Assembly (NCBI GenBank): GCA_963714155.1
Contig: OY970236.1
Span: 1,178,001 to 1,242,000, forward strand
Origin: VRUE01 sp963714155
Lineage (GTDB): Bacteria > Actinomycetota > Thermoleophilia > Solirubrobacterales > 70-9
Direction: 5' to 3'
Length of the DNA stretch: 64,000 bases
The notes under the pieces are model-generated. The model ran no database searches, was not told the DNA's origin, and was given only the letters and a program-made list of their open reading frames with translations. Below are positions 33,585 through 40,629 of the stretch, in pieces. A program made the translations under genes and the position numbers. Each line of letters begins with the position of its first letter. Position 1 is the stretch's first letter.

Positions 33585-35030
33585 TGCGGATTCCGTCGCC
33601 GCGTCCTTGCCCAGCTCCACGTGGGCGCGACTGTCGCTGCCGCGGATCAGGACCAAGGTGAGGACAAAGCCGAGCGCCGCGATCACGGCGCCGCCGAGGA
33701 AGGCGGCCTGGAAGCCCTCGGTCAGTCCGTTGTCGAGCGACGAGCCGCCGCTTGAGAGCACGTCGTCGGTGCGCGAGATCGCCACCGCAGAGAGCACGGC
33801 GAGGCCAAGCGCACCGCCGATCTGCTGCGAGGTATTGATCAAGCCACTGGCCAGTCCCGCCTCGTTCTCCTCGACCCCGGAGACGGCGGCGATCGTCGTC
33901 GTCACGAAGGCGAAGCCGAGCCCGGCCGCGGCGAAGAGCGAGGGGCCGAGGATGTCGGCGGTGAAGCTGCCACCGACCGAGACGCGGCTGAACCAGGCCA
34001 GGCCGATGACGATGAAGAGCAGGCCGGCGGCGAGCACCGGCTTGTAGCCGAGTTTGGTGACGAGCTGGGAGGCGATCCCGGCCGAGGCCATGATCACCAG
34101 CGCTAGCGGCAGGTAGGAGAGGCCGGCGTGGATCGCGCTGTAGCCGAGCACCTGCTGCATATATAGGGAGATGAAGAAGAACATCGAGAAGAGCGAGGCG
34201 CCGACCAGCAGTCCGACCACGTTGGCCCCGGTCAGGGTGCGGATGCGGAAGATCGAGAACGGCACCAGCGGCTTGGGCGTGCGCAGCTCGATCGCGACAA
34301 AGGCGGCCATCAGGGCCACTGCGAGCAGGATCAGGCCGATCGTCTGCGTCGATCCCCAGCCGACGTCGTTGGCATCGACCAGCGCGTAGACCAGGATCGA
34401 GAGCGCCGCGGTGACTGTGACCGCGCCGGCGACGTCGAAGACGCGCTTCTCGCCCTCCATGCGACTCTCGGCGATCAGCCGCGGCGAGAGCGCGAAGGCG
34501 ACGAGGCTGACCGGCACGTTGACCCAGAGCACCCACTCCCAGCCGAGGCCGTCGGTGAGGATGCCGCCGAGCAGGACGCCGGCGGCGCCACCCGAGCCGG
34601 CGACGGCGCCCCAGACCCCAAGCGCCTTGTTGCGCTCCGCGCCGTCGCTGAAGGTGGTGGTGACGATCGAGAGCGCGGCGGGGGAGATGATCGCGGCGCC
34701 GAGGCCCTGGGCGGCGCGGGCGGCGATCAGCTGCCCCTCGGTGGCGGCGAAGCCGGCGGCAAGGGAGGCGACCGCGACCAGCATCAGTCCGGCCATGAAG
34801 ACCTTGCGCCGTCCCACCAGGTCGGCGGTGCGGCCACCGAGCAGGAGGAAGCCGCCGAAGGTGAGCACGTAGGCGTTGACCACCCAGGGCAGGTTCTCCT
34901 GCGAGAAGTCGAGCGCTTTGCCGATCGAGGGCAGCGCCACGTTGACGATCGATGCGTCGAGAACGACGACGAACTGCGCCGAGCAGAGCAGGATCAGGGC
35001 AAGCCAGCGCTTCTCCCTGAATTCGTTCAC
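33582..35030 (-). CDS. DHA2-family MFS drug transporter (14 TM)
   Basis: 482 residues, about 14 membrane spans. Diagnostic EmrB/QacA features are the N-terminal LDASIVNVALPSIGKAL (motif D1), GGRTADLVGRRKVF (motif A) and the motif C-like AVAGSGGAAGVLLGGIL. It exports toxic compounds by proton antiport at the cytoplasmic membrane; the substrate cannot be told. The start overlaps the stop of the response regulator gene (ATGA), so its expression is tied to the two-component system. Confidence 0.9.
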   Translation of the reverse strand: MNEFREKRWLALILLCSAQFVVVLDASIVNVALPSIGKALDFSQENLPWVVNAYVLTFGGFLLLGGRTADLVGRRKVFMAGLMLVAVASLAAGFAATEGQLIAARAAQGLGAAIISPAALSIVTTTFSDGAERNKALGVWGAVAGSGGAAGVLLGGILTDGLGWEWVLWVNVPVSLVAFALSPRLIAESRMEGEKRVFDVAGAVTVTAALSILVYALVDANDVGWGSTQTIGLILLAVALMAAFVAIELRTPKPLVPFSIFRIRTLTGANVVGLLVGASLFSMFFFISLYMQQVLGYSAIHAGLSYLPLALVIMASAGIASQLVTKLGYKPVLAAGLLFIVIGLAWFSRVSVGGSFTADILGPSLFAAAGLGFAFVTTTIAAVSGVEENEAGLASGLINTSQQIGGALGLAVLSAVAISRTDDVLSSGGSSLDNGLTEGFQAAFLGGAVIAALGFVLTLVLIRGSDSRAHVELGKDAATESA

Positions 35031-35659
35031 GGCTCGATCAGCCCGCGGCGGATTGCGTAGCGAACCAGCTCGACCCGATCGCGCATGCCGAGCTTGCGCA
35101 TCGCGTTGGCACGGTGGTTCTCCACCGTCTTCTCGGAGAGGTGGAGGACCTCGGCGATCTGCTTTGTCGTGTGCGCCTCGGCGACCAGCTTGACCACTTC
35201 CTCCTCGCGTGGCGTCAGCTCCTCTTCACCGCTTGATCCCCGCTCGAGCACGTCCTTAATCAGGGTGCGCTGTGCCTCGGGGGTGAGGAACGGCTCGCCG
35301 CGCTCGACCGCGCGGATCGCCGCCAGCAGGTCGGTGTCCGCCTGGGCCTTGAGCACGTAACCCGAGGCGCCCGCCTTGAGCGCCTCGAAGAGGTAGCGCT
35401 CGTCGTCGTGCATGGAGAGGATCAGTACCGAGACCTCGGGCGCCTGCCGCTTGATCTCCCGCGTTGCCTGCAACCCGGTCAGCTTCGGCATCTTCACGTC
35501 GAGGATCGCCAGGTCGGGCCGCTCGCGCACCGCCAGGTCCCGCGCCTCGGCCCCGTCCGCGGCCTCGGCGACCACCTCGAGGTCTGGCTGGCGCTCGAGC
35601 AGCAGCCGTATCCCCGAGCGCACGATCCCATGGTCGTCAGCGATCAGCACGCGCAGCAT
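35027..35659 (-). CDS. NarL/FixJ-type response regulator
   Basis: 210 residues: receiver domain 1-120 with acidic pocket Asp8-Asp9 and phosphoacceptor Asp54 (AILDVKMPK), and a LuxR-type HTH at 145-205 (LTPREEEVVKLVAEAHTTKQ, then SEKTVENHRANAMRKLG). Its partner histidine kinase is encoded 1 kb upstream at 36657, separated by an oppositely oriented DUF559 gene. Coupling to the MFS gene suggests control of drug export in response to envelope or drug stress. Confidence 0.92.
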   Translation of the reverse strand: MLRVLIADDHGIVRSGIRLLLERQPDLEVVAEAADGAEARDLAVRERPDLAILDVKMPKLTGLQATREIKRQAPEVSVLILSMHDDERYLFEALKAGASGYVLKAQADTDLLAAIRAVERGEPFLTPEAQRTLIKDVLERGSSGEEELTPREEEVVKLVAEAHTTKQIAEVLHLSEKTVENHRANAMRKLGMRDRVELVRYAIRRGLIEP

Positions 35660-35721
35660 GCGCTCAGTCTGACAATCGGGGTGGTGCGGGAAGCGCGCGG
35701 TCGGCCCCGGGGGATTCGGGA

Positions 35722-35764
35722 GCTTGGCGACTTATGGGTGAAATGGACCGAAAAGTCGCCAAGC
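35722..35764. repeat. 12-bp perfect inverted repeat enclosing DUF559 start
   Basis: GCTTGGCGACTT (35722-35733) pairs exactly with AAGTCGCCAAGC (35753-35764), 19-nt loop. The ATG at 35734 is the first base of the loop. It is operator-like; AbiEi-type antitoxins are known to bind inverted repeats before their own genes. Confidence 0.72.
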
Positions 35765-36660
35765 CCGGTGTTTTGCTCGCGAGGGTCGCGGAGCGGCAGC
35801 ACGGGGTGGTCTCGATCGGACAGTTGCGTAGCTGCGGGATCAGCAGTGATGCGGTCAAGGCGAGGGTCGCCCTGGGTCAGCTCCACCGCATGCACCGGGG
35901 TGTCTACGCGTTGGGGCATCGGGCGTTGTCGCTCGAGGGCCGCTTGATGGCAGCCGTTCTCGCTCTTGGCGGCGGACCGCGCAGCGGTGGCTCGGTGCTC
36001 GAGCACTGGGGAGCGGCTGTGAGTCATCGCAGCGCGCTCTCGCTATGGGGCCTACTTCCGGATAACCGAGCTTCGTGCGATGTCATCGTCGGTGGTACAG
36101 GAGGCAGGGCACGGCGAGCTGGGATCCACGTCCACCGCTCACTCACTCTCATGTCCCGAGACGTGACGCTTCATCGCGGGATCCCGATTACTACCCCGAC
36201 GCGGACGATCGCGGATCTACGAGAAGCGAACTTGGCTCGACGCAGCGGCGCGATCTCTGGCCACGAACTGCGCAAGGCAATCCGCCAGGCGAATGTGATC
36301 GGTCTTCCGGTCGGTCCCAAGGACGCCAAGGTTCGAACCCGCAGTGACCTGGAGGCAGACTTCCTGCGGCTTTGCCGCCGTCACCGGCTGCCGCCACCCG
36401 AGGTCAACGTTCGCATCGGCCCTTACCTGGTCGACTTCCTGTGGAGAGAGCGGCGGCTCGTGGTCGAAACCGACAGCTACCTCTATCACCGTGGCGAAGT
36501 GGCGTTCCAGGACGATCACGCTCGTGACCTGGAGTTGATGGGTCGTGGCTTCGAGGTGCTGCGACTCTCCGAACTACAGCTCGATGAGGAGCCTGCTCAC
36601 GTGGCGCAGGTTTTGGCCGCGAGGCTTGCGCTGGCCGCTAACGCGGTCAAACGAGGCTAA
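35734..36660 (+). CDS. AbiEi-like/DUF559 domain protein
   Basis: 308 residues from ATG 35734 (ATG 35744 is out of frame). The N-terminal ~100 residues resemble the AbiEi antitoxin winged-helix region (VVSIGQLRSCGISSDAVKAR, then LHRMHRGVYALGH). The C-terminus is a DUF559/Vsr-like PD-(D/E)XK fold (RSDLEADFLRLCRRHRLPPP, VDFLWRERRLVVETDS). Such proteins are widespread, often orphan, in actinobacteria; no AbiEii gene is adjacent. It splits the histidine kinase from its response regulator and overlaps the convergent kinase gene by 4 bp. Confidence 0.78.
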   Translation: MGEMDRKVAKPGVLLARVAERQHGVVSIGQLRSCGISSDAVKARVALGQLHRMHRGVYALGHRALSLEGRLMAAVLALGGGPRSGGSVLEHWGAAVSHRSALSLWGLLPDNRASCDVIVGGTGGRARRAGIHVHRSLTLMSRDVTLHRGIPITTPTRTIADLREANLARRSGAISGHELRKAIRQANVIGLPVGPKDAKVRTRSDLEADFLRLCRRHRLPPPEVNVRIGPYLVDFLWRERRLVVETDSYLYHRGEVAFQDDHARDLELMGRGFEVLRLSELQLDEEPAHVAQVLAARLALAANAVKRG

Positions 36661-37550
36661 GTGGCGTGGGGTTGAGTCGGCTCGCGCGGCATGGCTGGAA
36701 CCGTGAGGTGGACGGCGGTGCCGTGGCTTGGCCGCGACTCAATCGTCAGTTCGCCCCCGATCAGCAGGGCGCGCTCGCGCATGCCGGCGATGCCGAGGCC
36801 GCCCTCGGACTCGTCGAAGGCGAAGCCACGGCCGTCGTCGGTCACATCGAGGGAGACGCCGCCGTCCTCGCGGCGGCGAAGCGCCACCGATATGCGGCTG
36901 GCCTCGCTGTGGCGCGCGGCGTTGGAGAGCGCCTCCTGCGCGACTCGATAGACGACCAGCTGCGCATCACCACCGAGGTCGGCTAGTTGGCCCTCGGCTT
37001 TGAACTCAGCCTCGATCTCACCGCGGCCGATCTGCTCCACCTGGCCGGCGATCGCCGCCGCCAGACCGAGGTCATCGAGCGCGGTGGGGCGGAGCTGGCG
37101 GGCCAGCGAGAGCAACTCGCGCATCGCTTGGTTGGCCAGCGCCTTGGTCTCGTCAAGCTCTGCCTCCAGCTCGGGGGGTGCGGCCGCGCGCGCTGCCTCG
37201 AGTCGCAGCAGCAGGCCGGTCAGCGACTGGTTGACCTCGTCGTGCAGGTCGCGTGCCACCCGCGCGCGCTCCTCCTCCTGGGCCGCCAGCGCCGCGCTTC
37301 CCGCGCGCCGCCGCTCGGCTTCCAGACGCTCCATCATCCGCAGGAAGGCGAGCTCGATCCGCGCCACCTCTTCGGTCTCGCCAACGCCGTCGATGGAACG
37401 GGGGAGGACCGGGCCCGGCCGGCTCAGGTCGACCTTCTCCATTTCCTCGATCAGCCGCTCCAGGGGGGCGAGGCGGCGGCGAGTCATCACCAGGTTGACG
37501 GTGAGGCCAATTGCCGCCGCCGCGAGCAGGGCGATCACCGCGGTTGTCAT
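36657..37550 (-). CDS. NarX/DesK-type sensor histidine kinase
   Basis: 297 residues from ATG 37550 (GGAG 6 nt upstream); TTG 37577 is an alternative. One N-terminal membrane helix (3-22), a HAMP-like linker, a HisKA_3 domain with phospho-His103 (RVARDLHDEVNQSL), and an HATPase domain with DDGRGFAF and EGGLGIAGM. There is no large sensory domain, so it may sense the membrane. The cognate partner should be the NarL-type regulator at 35027. Confidence 0.88.
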   Translation of the reverse strand: MTTAVIALLAAAAIGLTVNLVMTRRRLAPLERLIEEMEKVDLSRPGPVLPRSIDGVGETEEVARIELAFLRMMERLEAERRRAGSAALAAQEEERARVARDLHDEVNQSLTGLLLRLEAARAAAPPELEAELDETKALANQAMRELLSLARQLRPTALDDLGLAAAIAGQVEQIGRGEIEAEFKAEGQLADLGGDAQLVVYRVAQEALSNAARHSEASRISVALRRREDGGVSLDVTDDGRGFAFDESEGGLGIAGMRERALLIGGELTIESRPSHGTAVHLTVPAMPREPTQPHAT

Positions 37551-37678
37551 CTCGGCTCCATCGATCGGATTGGCCAAGCCTAGGTGGTCGGGGGGCCGGT
37601 TATGGGGGGTGGCACCTATGGCCAGCGTCGCCCGGCGCGGCCATACTTTGCGTGACCACTCAACCGAGGAGCTGACGC

Positions 37679-38539
37679 ATGTCCACCACCAAGCAATCCA
37701 CCTGGGGCGCCACCCTGCGCACGACGATCCTGCTGGCTTCCCTCTCCGGGCTGCTGGTCGTCATTGGCGCGCTTATCGGCGGCCCGAGCACCGCCGCGAT
37801 CTTCCTCGGCATCGCCCTGCTGATCAACCTGGGCTCCTACTTCTTCAGCGACAAGCTGGCGCTGAAGATGAGCCGCGCGCAGCCGATCGAGGAGTCCGAG
37901 GCGCCGCGGCTCTACCAGATCATGCGCGAACTGACGACGCGCGCGGACCTGCCGATGCCGCGCCTCTACATGATCCCCCAGGACCAGCCAAACGCTTTCG
38001 CCACCGGCCGCAACCCGCAGCACGCCGCGGTTGCCGTCACCCGCGGGATCACCAAACTGCTCTCCGAGGACGAGCTGCGCGGCGTGCTCGCGCACGAGCT
38101 CGCGCACGTCAAGCACCGCGACATCCTGATCCAGTCGGTCGCCTCGGCGATCGGCGCGGCGATCACCTACCTCGCCTACATGTTCATGTGGTTCGGCAAT
38201 GACGACGAGTCGCCACTCAGCCTCGTCGCCTCGCTGGCGATGGTCCTGCTGGCGCCGATTGCGGCGAGCATCATCCAGCTCTCGATCTCGCGCCAGCGCG
38301 AGTACGCAGCCGACGCCGGCGGTGCCGAAATCTGCGGCAACCCCGAGTCGCTGGCCAGCGCCCTGCTGCGCCTCGAGCAAGGAGCGGCGGCGATGCCGAT
38401 GCAGGTCAACCAGGCGGCCGAGCCGCTCTACATCGTCAAGCCCTTCTCCAGCAAGGGCATGGCCGGCCTCTTCTCGACCCACCCCCCGATCGAGGAGCGG
38501 GTCAAAAGGCTGCGCCAGATGCGCCCCAGCTTCAGCTGA
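37679..38539 (+). CDS. htpX: HtpX-type membrane zinc metalloprotease
   Basis: 286 residues, normal for HtpX, with GAGGAG upstream. Two N-terminal membrane helices (12-32, 38-56), the HExxH motif HELAH (His139, Glu140, His143), two more hydrophobic segments (~150-172, 182-202), and the third ligand region REYAADAGGAEI. HtpX is a M48B protease that degrades damaged membrane proteins. It is followed by a strong terminator, so it is likely monocistronic. Confidence 0.93.
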   Translation: MSTTKQSTWGATLRTTILLASLSGLLVVIGALIGGPSTAAIFLGIALLINLGSYFFSDKLALKMSRAQPIEESEAPRLYQIMRELTTRADLPMPRLYMIPQDQPNAFATGRNPQHAAVAVTRGITKLLSEDELRGVLAHELAHVKHRDILIQSVASAIGAAITYLAYMFMWFGNDDESPLSLVASLAMVLLAPIAASIIQLSISRQREYAADAGGAEICGNPESLASALLRLEQGAAAMPMQVNQAAEPLYIVKPFSSKGMAGLFSTHPPIEERVKRLRQMRPSFS

Positions 38540-38561
38540 GGTCTCCTTCGGGAACGTTGGG

Positions 38562-38587
38562 AAAGGCCCGCGAGAGCGGGCCTTTTC
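38562..38587 (+). terminator. Rho-independent terminator after htpX
   Basis: AAAGGCCCGC (38562-38571), loop GAGA, GCGGGCCTTTT (38576-38586): a perfect stem with a T-run. The best-formed terminator in the window. Confidence 0.92.
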
Positions 38588-38641
38588 TATGGATACGGCG
38601 GCGTCCTATTGACCCAGGCCCTATTTAAGAACTAGACTGTA

Positions 38642-38666
38642 CGCGTAACGGATAGTCCGTATCGCG
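38642..38666. promoter_or_regulatory. TetR operator candidate (25-bp dyad)
   Basis: CGCG-TA-ACGGA-TAG-TCCGT-AT-CGCG is symmetric except for the two TA/AT pairs, and ends 4 bp before the TetR ATG at 38671. Upstream TTGACC and TAGACT at 18-bp spacing form a reasonable promoter, so binding would give autorepression. Confidence 0.6.
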
Positions 38667-38670
38667 AACC

Positions 38671-39411
38671 ATGGCCAAGGCCAGCGCCCGCTCCAAATCC
38701 GACCCGCCCCGCCGCCTCCCGCGCGGCCGCCACGCGCTTGCGCCCGATGAGGTGCTGCGTGACCAGCGCGAGCGCCTGTTGGCTGCCGTGCCGGCTGTCG
38801 CGGCGCAGCACGGGTATGAAGCGATGTCGGTCGCCGACATCGTCAAGGCGGCAGCCGTCTCCCGCAACGCTTTCTACAAGAACTTCCGCGACAAGCAGGA
38901 GTGCGTTGCCACTGCCCACGAGCTCGGCCACGAGCGCCTCTTCGACCTGCTCTCCGCCTCTTGCTACGAGGGCGCGACGATCGAGCAGCGGGTGGGGAGC
39001 TCGCTCGAAGCCGCGCTCGAGGTGCTTGCCGCCGAACCGGCCCTGGCCCGTCTGCTCTTCGTCGAGGCGCCGTCGGCGGGGAACGAGATTGCGCTCCGCT
39101 ACCACGAGTGGCTGCAGCGCTACGGCACCCTTCTGCGCTCCGCCGCCCCGAATCTGCCGGCAAAGTCTCTACCTGTACCCGAGGTTGAGCAAGTGATCGT
39201 GGGCGGCATCGCTTCCCGGGTCGCCAGCGAGGCGCTGAGGGGAAGGGGGGAGAAGCTGCAAGAGCTCGCTACCCCCTTCCTCGAGTACGTCCTCACCTTC
39301 TACCGCCTCGGTGAGCCCGGTCCCAAGGAGGGCCAGGTTCTCCCGTTCGAGCCCGAGCAGAGCCAGGCGGTCGAGGCTTCCGAAGCACGCCGCAAGCAAG
39401 CCGGCGCCTAG
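38671..39411 (+). CDS. TetR/AcrR-family regulator
   Basis: 246 residues with a basic leader (residues 1-20), then the TetR HTH (VLRDQRERLLAAVPAVAAQH, ADIVKAAAVSRNAFYKNFRD, 25-75) and a helical ligand domain. The pattern YKNFRDKQECVATA is shared with the two TetR genes at 51693 and 52404, so the three are related. An operator-like dyad lies directly upstream. Ligand and targets are unknown; the downstream exported-protein block is a candidate target. Confidence 0.9.
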   Translation: MAKASARSKSDPPRRLPRGRHALAPDEVLRDQRERLLAAVPAVAAQHGYEAMSVADIVKAAAVSRNAFYKNFRDKQECVATAHELGHERLFDLLSASCYEGATIEQRVGSSLEAALEVLAAEPALARLLFVEAPSAGNEIALRYHEWLQRYGTLLRSAAPNLPAKSLPVPEVEQVIVGGIASRVASEALRGRGEKLQELATPFLEYVLTFYRLGEPGPKEGQVLPFEPEQSQAVEASEARRKQAGA

Positions 39412-39492
39412 CTCGACGAGAAGGCGTCGATTTCCTTCAGGCCTGAAAAGCCTGCAAATAAGCATCTTTCCCATTAATACCGTGTGCGTATC

Positions 39493-39521
39493 TTGACAAG
39501 AGCGGACTATCGTGTTTATAT
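39493..39521 (+). promoter_or_regulatory. Sigma-70-type promoter for collagen-like gene
   Basis: TTGACA (39493-39498), 17-bp spacer, TTATAT (39516-39521). The preceding GTGCGTATC and parts of the spacer are shared with the promoter at 51631, so both are probably under common control. A leader of about 130 nt follows, with a small hairpin (AGCCGCTAAGGGAAGCGGT region). Confidence 0.75.
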
Positions 39522-39657
39522 CCCGTCCGTCTTCTCATAGGTACGAAGACGGTATGGCTAACGCCTAGCAGCACCACAGGGACATAACCGAGCCTCGAGG
39601 AAGCCGCTAAGGGAAGCGGTGGGCAGAGGGGCTCACGGGACAAGGAGAGAGATCTAG

Positions 39658-40527
39658 ATGTTCTCGACGCTACGCACGCGCTTTGGCATCCCCGGAGTCA
39701 TCTCGGTGATGGCCCTGGTCTTTGCAATGTTCGGCGGCGCTTACGCCGCCTCCAATTCTTCAGACGGCGGTGGCAAGGCCACCGCCAGCGCCAAGGCCAA
39801 GCAAGGTCCACGCGGCAAGACCGGCAAGACCGGTCCCGCGGGTCCCGCGGGACCAAGCGGCCCCGCGGGACCCGCGGGCGCCAAGGGTGATACCGGCGCA
39901 AATGGCGCCAACGGCAGCCCGGGGCCCGCAGGCGCAAGCGTTACCAGCGAAGAATTCACCGGCAGCAAAGAAGGCCACTGCACCGATGGCGGCTCCAAGT
40001 TCACTGCCGGCGCGACGAAAACCTACGCTTGCAACGGTGTCGAAGGCGAACCCGGAGACCTCTGGGCCGTTGGCGGCACGCTTCCTCCTGGCGCAACCGA
40101 GACCGGAGCCTGGGTGATTGGTGAGTTGACCGCGGGCTCTACGCCTCCCAATACCAGTCGTGTCGACATCCCGATCTCCTTCCCCATACCGCTGGCTGAT
40201 GGACTGGGTGCAAGCCAAGTCCACTACATCAACGAAACAGGCATGGAAGTCACATCGCTAGTCGGAGGCCCCCAAGAAAAAGCTGATCATCCAGCTTGTC
40301 CTGGTACCGCGGCAGAACCAACAGCGGCCCCCGGCAACCTGTGCGTCTATGCGGGATTCGCCAACCAGATTAACCCTGCTCAATCAGCAAACGACGAAAT
40401 CCTCAGACCAAGTTCCTATCCCCCACTTCCTGGCACAGCAACGGCAGGGGCCACAGTGAGGTTCAAGATCATTGAAGTAGAAGGCGAAACCATCATGGGC
40501 ACCTGGGCGGTTACGGCCGAAGAATAA
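39658..40527 (+). CDS. Secreted collagen-like repeat protein
   Basis: 289 residues with signal peptide (VISVMALVFAMFGGAYAA), then about 15 Gly-X-Y triplets (~50-94, GPAGPAGPSGPAGPAGAKG) and a ~190-residue beta-rich C-terminal domain with four cysteines (EGHCTDG, KTYACNG, HPACPG, GNLCVYAG). Bacterial collagen-like stalks trimerise and present a C-terminal head outside the cell. There is no anchoring motif. The repeat DNA is itself repetitive and palindromic (39832-39880). It is preceded by a strong promoter and followed by a hairpin. Confidence 0.85.
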   Translation: MFSTLRTRFGIPGVISVMALVFAMFGGAYAASNSSDGGGKATASAKAKQGPRGKTGKTGPAGPAGPSGPAGPAGAKGDTGANGANGSPGPAGASVTSEEFTGSKEGHCTDGGSKFTAGATKTYACNGVEGEPGDLWAVGGTLPPGATETGAWVIGELTAGSTPPNTSRVDIPISFPIPLADGLGASQVHYINETGMEVTSLVGGPQEKADHPACPGTAAEPTAAPGNLCVYAGFANQINPAQSANDEILRPSSYPPLPGTATAGATVRFKIIEVEGETIMGTWAVTAEE

Positions 40528-40541
40528 CTCGCGTAGGCGCA

Positions 40542-40570
40542 GGGGGTCCGCAGTACTCGTAAGGACCCCC
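40542..40570 (+). terminator. Hairpin between collagen-like gene and surface operon
   Basis: GGGGGTCC (40542-40549) and GGACCCCC (40563-40570), perfect 8-bp stem, 13-nt loop, no T-run. It could terminate or attenuate read-through into the next gene. Confidence 0.5.
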
Positions 40571-40629
40571 GTCCATACCGACACGTTGACGTGCGAGCCC
40601 GACCGAGAACCAAGAAAGAAGTGACACAT

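Noticed and set aside
39541..39657. Leader of the collagen-like gene considered as a riboswitch
   Set aside because: It has one small hairpin but I could not match any known riboswitch consensus.
39832..39880. GC-rich palindromic repeat DNA in the collagen-like gene
   Set aside because: Explained by the Gly-Pro-Ala codon repeats; no evidence of a separate DNA function.
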